Source: Methanosarcinales archaeon
GTDB taxonomy: Archaea > Halobacteriota > Methanosarcinia > Methanosarcinales > Methanoperedenaceae
Length of the DNA stretch: 64,000 nt
Direction: 5' to 3'
Assembly (NCBI GenBank): GCA_905339155.1
Contig: CAJPFJ010000003.1
Coordinates: 37,639 to 101,638, forward strand
Positions 58,910 to 64,000 of the stretch are shown piece by piece. The notes beneath the pieces are model-generated. The model was not told the origin of the DNA. It searched no databases and was given only the letters and a program-made list of their open reading frames with translations. Position 1 is the stretch's first letter. Each line of letters opens with the position of its first letter. The position numbers and the translations under genes are program-made.

Positions 58910-59721
58910 AAAAGTTTCTCCCTGACAGCCTTTTCCATTATATCAACAGGCGGTATCTTTCCAGTCCATATCTTAAACGCCTCTGCTCCCTGGTACACAA
59001 GCATCTTCACCCCATCTATTGTTTTTGCTCCAGCTATTTTTGCTTCCTGAAGCAATCGCGTATTGAGGGGGTTATAGACAATATCAAATACAACAAGGTC
59101 ACTGTGCATCATGTCCGAGGTCACGAGAGTTTCGAAAACTTTGGGAGACATTCCGATAGCGGTTGAATTTATAAGAATATCGCTATTTTTTATTAGATCT
59201 TTAAGATTTTCAAGTCCTGATGCATTTATTTTTCCAGCACTTCCTGCCTCTTTCGCAAGAGATATTGCTCTTTCTGGCGTCCTGTTGGCGATCGTCACAT
59301 TGGCGCCTTCTGTTGCAAGTGTGAATGCGATCGCTCTTGCAGCGCCCCCGGCGCCCAGAAGCAGGACATTTTTTCCTTTGATCCTGACACCACTTTCGGT
59401 GAGCGCCATTGTGGCCCCAAGCCCGTCAGTGTTATGACCAATAATTCCTTTTTTAAAATCAACAGTATTTACCGCGCCAATATGTTTTGCCAGGTCTGTT
59501 GGCTTAACTATTTCAAGAGCTTTCTCCTTCAGCGGGATTGTAAGATTTAAGCCCCCAAAACCGAGTGCACAGGCTCCATGGATAGCATCGTGAAGGGAAT
59601 CCTTGCTTACCCTGAACGCATGATATTCGCAGTCCATACCAAGCGCTTTAAATGCCGCATTATGCATTGCGGGTGAAAGACTGTGGAATACCGGATCGCC
59701 AAGAACGCCGAATAGCTTCAT
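58906..59721 (-). CDS. aroE: Shikimate dehydrogenase
   Basis: A 271-residue enzyme: FGVLGDPVFHSLSPAMHNAA, the catalytic Lys in NLTIPLKEKALEI, Asp in IIGHNTDGLGATM and the NADP-binding VLLLGAGGAARAIAF and ANRTPER. It reduces dehydroshikimate to shikimate. Translationally coupled to tyrA (ATGA), making an aromatic amino acid unit. Confidence 0.95.
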   Translation of the reverse strand: MKLFGVLGDPVFHSLSPAMHNAAFKALGMDCEYHAFRVSKDSLHDAIHGACALGFGGLNLTIPLKEKALEIVKPTDLAKHIGAVNTVDFKKGIIGHNTDGLGATMALTESGVRIKGKNVLLLGAGGAARAIAFTLATEGANVTIANRTPERAISLAKEAGSAGKINASGLENLKDLIKNSDILINSTAIGMSPKVFETLVTSDMMHSDLVVFDIVYNPLNTRLLQEAKIAGAKTIDGVKMLVYQGAEAFKIWTGKIPPVDIMEKAVREKLL

Positions 59722-59773
59722 GCTATCCTGATTGAAAGTGATGGTTAAAAAATATTATGATTGAGAATCCGTA

Positions 59774-59944
59774 TTATGGCCAGATACCATAGTTTGCATT
59801 TAATATAAGAACTGCAAGTCCAGTCACTATTGCTACAATAACAACGGTTTTTGGCTCGATCAATACAGCTGTCTCTTCAGAATCGTAGTATCTCATTAAA
59901 CCGGCTGAAGACATCAAGCCGCTACCTTCTTTCTTTTTTGCCAT
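59774..59944 (-). CDS. Protein translocase subunit Sec61beta (SecG-like)
   Basis: A 56-residue tail-anchored protein: MAKKKEGSGLMSSAGLMRYY, DSEETAVLIEPKTV and a single C-terminal helix ending NANYGIWP. The GLMSSAGLMRYY-D pattern is diagnostic of archaeal Sec61beta. It is part of the SecYE translocon. It lies just upstream of aroE on the same strand. Confidence 0.9.
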   Translation of the reverse strand: MAKKKEGSGLMSSAGLMRYYDSEETAVLIEPKTVVIVAIVTGLAVLILNANYGIWP

Positions 59945-59993
59945 GAAAGGTACTAATGTTTTTTAAAGGATTTTAAGGTATCGTAAGAAAAAG

Positions 59994-60455
59994 ATGCAGG
60001 ACGAAACGTTGCTTTACTCGCTTTTAATTTGTTTCAATGCTCTTTTATATAGCACAGAATTGCTAACGAAGAAAGATATCCCAAAAGAGCGGGATGGGCT
60101 GCTTTGGCAATTCAGCATCATCGATACCACACCCAAGGCTCCGGTCACGGTTCCCAAAGCAGAGCCGCCAAAGGAAGCTGCAAAACCTGCCGATGAGCCA
60201 AAAGATGCCGCAAAGCAGGCCGACGAACAGCCAAAAGAACCTCCGAAGCCAGCAAGCGAAGGGCAAAAAGAATCGAAAAAGCCAGAAGGCGACGACTGGA
60301 AAGATGTTTTCAATGTAGTCCACCAATCTGGATCAAAGCCCGCGGCTGTCAACCAAACGTGCACCGAGAACCTAAAGAAACCTAAAGAGGAATGGGAAAG
60401 CAAGTTCGAAAATATCAAGAGCGCAACTGCGACCCCCAAAGGGAAAGGCGGTTAA
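59994..60455 (+). CDS. Low-complexity hypothetical protein
   Basis: A 153-residue protein with a hydrophobic start (TLLYSLLICFNALLYSTELL) and a central Pro/Lys/Glu/Ala-rich tract with degenerate repeats (KPADEPKDAAKQADEQPKEP). The end contains DDWKDVFNVVHQSG. Disorder is likely. It begins a three-gene run with the next two small genes (1-base gap and 4-base overlap). Confidence 0.5.
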   Translation: MQDETLLYSLLICFNALLYSTELLTKKDIPKERDGLLWQFSIIDTTPKAPVTVPKAEPPKEAAKPADEPKDAAKQADEQPKEPPKPASEGQKESKKPEGDDWKDVFNVVHQSGSKPAAVNQTCTENLKKPKEEWESKFENIKSATATPKGKGG

Positions 60456-60456
60456 A

Positions 60457-60729
60457 ATGAAATTCAAAGATCTATTGACGAAATATAAAGATGATAAAAA
60501 AAGAGTTTTGATCAATGGTCTAGGTTCCGGAGAAACCAGGGGCCTGATAATAGAGATTCAGGAGGACTATATCGTTTATGAACTCCTTCAAATCAAGAAA
60601 GAGAAGAACTCCCGCAAAGAAAAGCAAAATAGAGAGCTCAAATATATACCTATTTCGAATATCTTCGACCTTAGCGAAGGCGAAAAAGAGACTGAAAAAA
60701 CTCTTGATTTGACTGCCTTCAATAAATGA
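60457..60729 (+). CDS. Small hypothetical protein with an Sm-like strand pattern
   Basis: A 90-residue protein. RVLINGLGSGETRGLIIEIQ, then DYIVYELLQI and KYIPISNIFDL resemble the beta1-beta2-beta3 and late strand of Sm/Hfq-like folds, with a basic insert (KKEKNSRKEKQNRE). RNA or protein binding is only a suggestion. It starts one base after the previous gene. Confidence 0.5.
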   Translation: MKFKDLLTKYKDDKKRVLINGLGSGETRGLIIEIQEDYIVYELLQIKKEKNSRKEKQNRELKYIPISNIFDLSEGEKETEKTLDLTAFNK

Positions 60730-60875
60730 AAGAAATTGACAAGAAGTTCTACAAAGTCGTCGCGTGGATCAAGAAAAACAATACCTATAATATGGCAAAG
60801 GCAGGCTGGGGTATTTCAAAAAGAATATATAGTGAGCAGATTTATAATGACTTGTTCAAAAATTTATTCTGGTAA
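60726..60875 (+). CDS. 49-residue hypothetical protein
   Basis: The ATG overlaps the previous stop (ATGA). The product is basic and aromatic (EIDKKFYKVVAWIKKNNTYN, then MAKAGWGISKRIYS). Family unknown; the overlap supports translation as the third gene of a small operon. Confidence 0.45.
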   Translation: MKEIDKKFYKVVAWIKKNNTYNMAKAGWGISKRIYSEQIYNDLFKNLFW

Positions 60876-60904
60876 GTAATAGATACTAACAGGATGGAAA
60901 AATT

Positions 60905-60970
60905 ATGGAAAACGTGGGCTGGAGCTGGTATATAACACGGCAGGAAGATGCACTTAAGATATGTTATTAG
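60905..60970 (+). CDS. Mini-ORF of the MxxxGWSxYIxxQEDA type
   Basis: The 21 residues MENVGWSWYITRQEDALKIC plus Y resemble the mini-ORF at 62365 (MGWSRYIAWQEDA). It overlaps the start of the beta-propeller gene. It may be the decayed end of a small protein family. Support is limited to this similarity. Confidence 0.3.
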   Translation: MENVGWSWYITRQEDALKICY

Positions 60971-62250
60971 GAAAAATCTGCTTGCACTGTTTCAGGTTAA
61001 TAGCTGGAGTTTCGATGCTGTCAATGATATTTACCACTGGTAGCGCAAGTGTAATTGCTGTAGAGCAATGGAATAGAACGTTCGATTCAGGTGGACAGGC
61101 TCTCTCGGTTCAGCAGACAGAAGATAATGGTTACATTTTTACAGGATATACAACCCGCTATAACCCAGGCAGTGGGGGCACGTGGCTTATAAAAACCGAT
61201 ATTGATGGGAATATGCTGTGGAAAAAAACATATGGAGGATGGAATCCTACAGATGAAGCTCATTCTGTCCAGCAGACGATGGATGGAGGCTACATTTTCA
61301 CAGGTATTACCTACTCCCACGGAGCAGGGGATATTTGGTTGGTCAAGACCGATGCTGCCGGAAATGAAATATGGAACAGGAATTTCGATTTCGGTGGAGT
61401 AGATACGGCTAACTCTGTCAAGCAGACTGGAGAAGGCGGTTATATTATTGTGGGATCTAATCATGGTTCAGGCAGTGAAGGTGCTTTACTTATCAAAACA
61501 GATGCAAATGGTAACCAACAGTGGAACAAGAGCTTCGAAGGCTTTGCTAATTATGTACAGCAAACTTCAGATGATGGCTATATCATAGTAGGCGGGACGA
61601 TGAGAGAAGGAATTGGCTTGGATGTCTGGCTAGTCAAAACAAACACAAGCGGAAATAAGCAGTGGGAGAAGGCGTTCAAAGGAAATGATGTCATTGCAAG
61701 GTCTGTTGTGCAGACAAAGGATGGAGGCTACATGATAGCAGGATGGATTTCATCTTTTACATCATCTTATGACGCATGGCTCATCAAGACAGATGTTAAT
61801 GGCAACAAAGAGTGGGAAAAAACATTTGGGGGGACTGGCAGGGACTTCGCCCAGTCTGTTCAGCAGACAGAAGATGGTGGTTATATAATAGCAGGTTTGA
61901 CAGGAGAGGAATTTAAAGGCGGAGATACTGTGGAGGCGAAGGCATGGCTCATCAAGACCGATATTGAAGGGAATAAAAAATGGGAAAAAACATTCGGTGG
62001 AGATGGCGATGATAGATTTTCCTCAGTTCAGCAGACTTCGAATGGTAGTTATATTATGGCTGGCCAAACAACCTCGTATAGTGCTGGCGCGAATGTTTCG
62101 TTTTTTAAGGGTGGGAATGCTTGGCTGGTAAAAGTAAGTGAAGAGCCAGAAGTCGTAAAAACTAAAAAGATACCAGCATTTGAATCACTGGAAGCTCTAT
62201 TACTATTTATAATATTGTTAAAAATTAAAAGAATGCGAAAGGTAGCATAA
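60961..62250 (+). CDS. Secreted beta-propeller repeat protein with archaeosortase-like C-terminus
   Basis: A 429-residue protein with a signal peptide (ending near ASVIA) and seven repeats of the type WLIKTDxxGNxxWxKxFGG ... SVQQTxDGGYIxxG, a PQQ/WD-like beta propeller. The C-terminus (IPAFESLEALLLFIILL, then KIKRMRK) has a P-A-F-E, a hydrophobic helix and a basic end, like the PGF/PEF-CTERM signals cut by archaeosortases. ArtA is encoded in this window. Probably surface-attached; ligand unknown. Confidence 0.75.
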   Translation: MLLGKICLHCFRLIAGVSMLSMIFTTGSASVIAVEQWNRTFDSGGQALSVQQTEDNGYIFTGYTTRYNPGSGGTWLIKTDIDGNMLWKKTYGGWNPTDEAHSVQQTMDGGYIFTGITYSHGAGDIWLVKTDAAGNEIWNRNFDFGGVDTANSVKQTGEGGYIIVGSNHGSGSEGALLIKTDANGNQQWNKSFEGFANYVQQTSDDGYIIVGGTMREGIGLDVWLVKTNTSGNKQWEKAFKGNDVIARSVVQTKDGGYMIAGWISSFTSSYDAWLIKTDVNGNKEWEKTFGGTGRDFAQSVQQTEDGGYIIAGLTGEEFKGGDTVEAKAWLIKTDIEGNKKWEKTFGGDGDDRFSSVQQTSNGSYIMAGQTTSYSAGANVSFFKGGNAWLVKVSEEPEVVKTKKIPAFESLEALLLFIILLKIKRMRKVA

Positions 62251-62251
62251 A

Positions 62252-62368
62252 ATGAAGAAAAGTGTTTCCGTTGGGATAATAACTCTGGCAGTTCTATTTC
62301 TATTCCACAAAGACTTAAACAGAAACAAAACCATAAGAAAACTGGTTTCTAAAGAGGAACAATTATGA
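62252..62368 (+). CDS. 38-residue membrane miniprotein
   Basis: The ATG lies one base after the propeller stop. The product has one hydrophobic stretch (VGIITLAVLFLF) and a basic tail (KDLNRNKTIRKLVSKEEQL). Its TGA overlaps the ATG of the QEDA mini-ORF. Function unknown. Confidence 0.4.
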   Translation: MKKSVSVGIITLAVLFLFHKDLNRNKTIRKLVSKEEQL

Positions 62369-62461
62369 GCGATATGGGATGGAGCAGGTACATAGCATGG
62401 CAGGAAGATGCAGCTTACACGGTTGAAAGAACTTAAGGAAATGACAGGGGTGAAGGATTAA
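62365..62461 (+). pseudogene. QEDA-type miniprotein, frameshifted
   Basis: MSDMGWSRYIAWQEDAAY is followed by an early stop at 62434-62436. A neighbouring frame continues as RLKELKEMTGVKD and stops at 62461, two bases before the zinc-ribbon gene. A one-base change would restore about 32 residues. Related to 60905. Confidence 0.4.
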
Positions 62462-62462
62462 T

Positions 62463-62585
62463 ATGGTCACAGAAGGAACAGAGCAAAAAGCCGATTGGAA
62501 ACCGTGCTTTTTCTGTCAAGCGAAGACGTCTGAGCGGATCGGTAAAATTCCGGTATGCGGAAACTGTCTTGGCAGAAATTTATGA
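62463..62585 (+). CDS. 40-residue zinc-ribbon miniprotein
   Basis: The product has CFFCQAK and VCGNCLGRN, two CxxC knuckles 16 residues apart that could bind one zinc. GTGAAGGA precedes the ATG. Such mini zinc ribbons often bind nucleic acid or partner proteins. Family unknown. Confidence 0.5.
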   Translation: MVTEGTEQKADWKPCFFCQAKTSERIGKIPVCGNCLGRNL

Positions 62586-62785
62586 GAAGGGGAAAAAGGT
62601 GAGCAAGCATTGAGTTAAATGGGTGAATTCATGAAGCTGACTTTAAATTATCGGGTTCTTATAGGGATCAATAAAAGGAGGAGTTAAAGCCAGATACAGA
62701 AGAACCCGTAGAATTCGGGACTACACAAGTTTGTTATTCGCGGGAGTGTAACGAATTTTGATGGAACAGGGACATAGAATCTCAT

Positions 62786-63587
62786 ATGAGGAAAATATAT
62801 GGCCTTGAAGTATCGGCTGAAATGGTTACCAGGATAACTGATAAGATCCTACCGATTGCGAAAGAATGGCAAAATAGGCCGTTGAACGAACTGTATCCTA
62901 TCATTTATCTGGATGGTATTGTTTTCAACGTGAATAAAGATGGGCAGATAGTCAAGAAGACTGCATATGTTGTATTTGCAGTAACAATTGAAGGAAAAAA
63001 GGATATTCTTGGAATCTGGATTGGGGAAGCAGAATCATCCAAATTCTGGATGGGTGTTCTTGCTGATCTAAGAAATCGGGGCGTAAAGGATCTACTTATC
63101 TGTTCTGTTGATGGTTTGAAGGGATTTGAGGAAGCTATTAAAGCCTCTTTTCCGAAGGCGAAGATTCAGAAATGTGTAGTTCATCAGATCAGAAATAGCA
63201 CCAAATTTGTCAGCTATAAAGACAGAAAGGCATTCTGTGCAGATATGAGAGAGATCTACACCGCTGCCAATGAGGAAGCAGGATTAGCTGCCCTTGATAG
63301 ATTTGAGAACAAATCGGGCACTAAATGCTATCAAGAGCTGGAGGGACAATTGGCAATATTTATCAACATTCTTCAAATATCCTCCTGAGATAAGACGAAT
63401 AATATATACGACTAATGCGATAGAAAATTTCAATCGGCAGATACGGAAAATCACTAAAACTAAAAGTTCATTCCCAGCAGATGATTCACTATTCAAAATA
63501 TTGTATCTGATAGTGTTTGACGCATCTGAGAAATGGACGATGCCTATGCGTGATATGATATGGTCAGTTACAGATTACGCATTATAG
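62786..63587 (+). mobile_element. IS256-family transposase remnant
   Basis: The first frame (62786-63388) has the DDE core: Asp in PIIYLDGIVFN, Asp in ICSVDGLKGFEEAI and VVHQIRNSTKFVSYKDRK. A one-base loss near 63325 shifts the frame, and the continuation ([36 protein letters not shown] with the catalytic Glu) ends at 63587. The N-terminal 100 or so residues are missing. No inverted repeats are found. Inactive. Confidence 0.8.
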
Positions 63588-64000
63588 ATCTACCAGCAGA
63601 GGATAGACCGAGCAACCGGCCGATGTCGAATGGCTCAGCATCCCTCAGCAATGCCGAGCTCCTGTCGATAATTCTCAAATCAAGTTCCGTCGCCGAGAAC
63701 GCAATTAACCTGTCACAGAGAGTATTATCGCAGTTCGACTTAAAACAGCTCTCAGCAATAGATACGACCCAGCTCATGAAAATTCACGGCATCAAGTCAG
63801 GAAAGGCAGCTCAGATTGTGGCTTGTTTTGAGCTGGCCAGGAGATTGGAAATGTTTGACAGTTCATCAAAGTTCAAGATCAATTCACCGGAAGATGTCTA
63901 TAGGCGACTTTATCCGACGATGCGGGAATCAAAGAAGGAACATTTTGTGGAGCTGTGCCTGGATACCAAGAACCAGATTATCAGGGAAGATACCATATCC
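63587..64000 (+). CDS. radC: RadC-family protein, N-terminal part (cut by the window edge)
   Basis: 138 codons with LPAEDRPSNRP, ASLSNAELLSIIL, the helix-hairpin-helix MKIHGIKSGKAAQIVACFEL and then INSPEDVYRRLYPTMRESKK and the start of the JAMM-like domain (VELCLDTKNQIIRED). The first codons, including the native ATG, are missing at the junction with the IS256 remnant at 63587. An internal ATG at 63623 could restart translation. The metal-binding region lies beyond the window. Confidence 0.8.

Overview
The window looks like a chromosomal segment of a methanogen-related euryarchaeon, most plausibly a Candidatus Methanoperedens (ANME-2d) or other Methanosarcinales relative. Pointers to this are methanogenesis marker protein 14 next to DUF1890 and DUF1894, CofE for coenzyme F420, PAN and the proteasome alpha subunit, RadA, a three-OB-fold RPA, archaetidylserine synthase and decarboxylase with archaeosortase, MptD, two DUF1673 proteins, CcmF/CcsA-type cytochrome c assembly and a PhaE-like protein. 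The genus is an inference from gene content; no 16S rRNA or mcr gene is present.

Layout. 1-12.3 kb is a decayed accessory zone: truncated genes, a transposase scrap, a RelE-type toxin-antitoxin pair, winged-helix regulators, small membrane-anchored exported proteins (DUF4367, IPT/TIG start), an intact IS1634-type element sitting inside a small membrane gene, and two DUF1673 genes. 12.3-20.5 kb holds membrane and redox genes (CcmC-like, phytoene-desaturase-like FAD enzyme, DUF362 ferredoxin, MBL hydrolase, CPBP protein, NapH-like ferredoxin), a BlaI-M48 pair and a TrmB/ABC chimera. An integrase remnant abuts tRNA-Lys(CTT) at 21 kb.

21-31.6 kb is mostly housekeeping (JAMM protein, PsmA, RPA, RadA, phosphoglycolate phosphatase, CcmF/CcsA, UPF0200/0201, PAN, AIM24), broken by an AT-rich two-gene insertion between a decayed and an intact copy of the phosphatase 5' end. 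31.7-33 kb is accessory (toxin-antitoxin remnant, FRG protein). 33.2-42.2 kb is core again: mmp14-DUF1890-DUF1894, TrmJ-like methylase, an artA-asd-pssA-mptD set, class II ribonucleotide reductase and a DUF84 NTPase. 42.3-46.4 kb is toxin-antitoxin and remnant rich and ends in the PhaE-like gene.

46.4-52.9 kb is the most unusual part, a stress island: YqjD/YqjE-like pairs, two CsbD proteins, two lmo0937-type miniproteins, a cupredoxin lipoprotein, a cytoplasmic HtrA protease, a coiled-coil membrane protein and a winged-helix/receiver response regulator. Five of its transcription units, on both strands, start with nearly the same roughly 65-nt promoter (upstream box plus TATA element). Three of them also carry a related leader RNA whose stem shows base-pair covariation. 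I read this as one regulon, possibly controlled by the response regulator encoded inside it.

52.9-60 kb is core metabolism (GpmI, CofE, HD phosphohydrolase, TyrA, AroE, Sec61beta) with HEPN/MNT and type III restriction remnants. 60-64 kb holds small hypothetical genes, a secreted beta-propeller protein with an archaeosortase-like C-terminus, an IS256 transposase remnant and a RadC gene that runs off the window.
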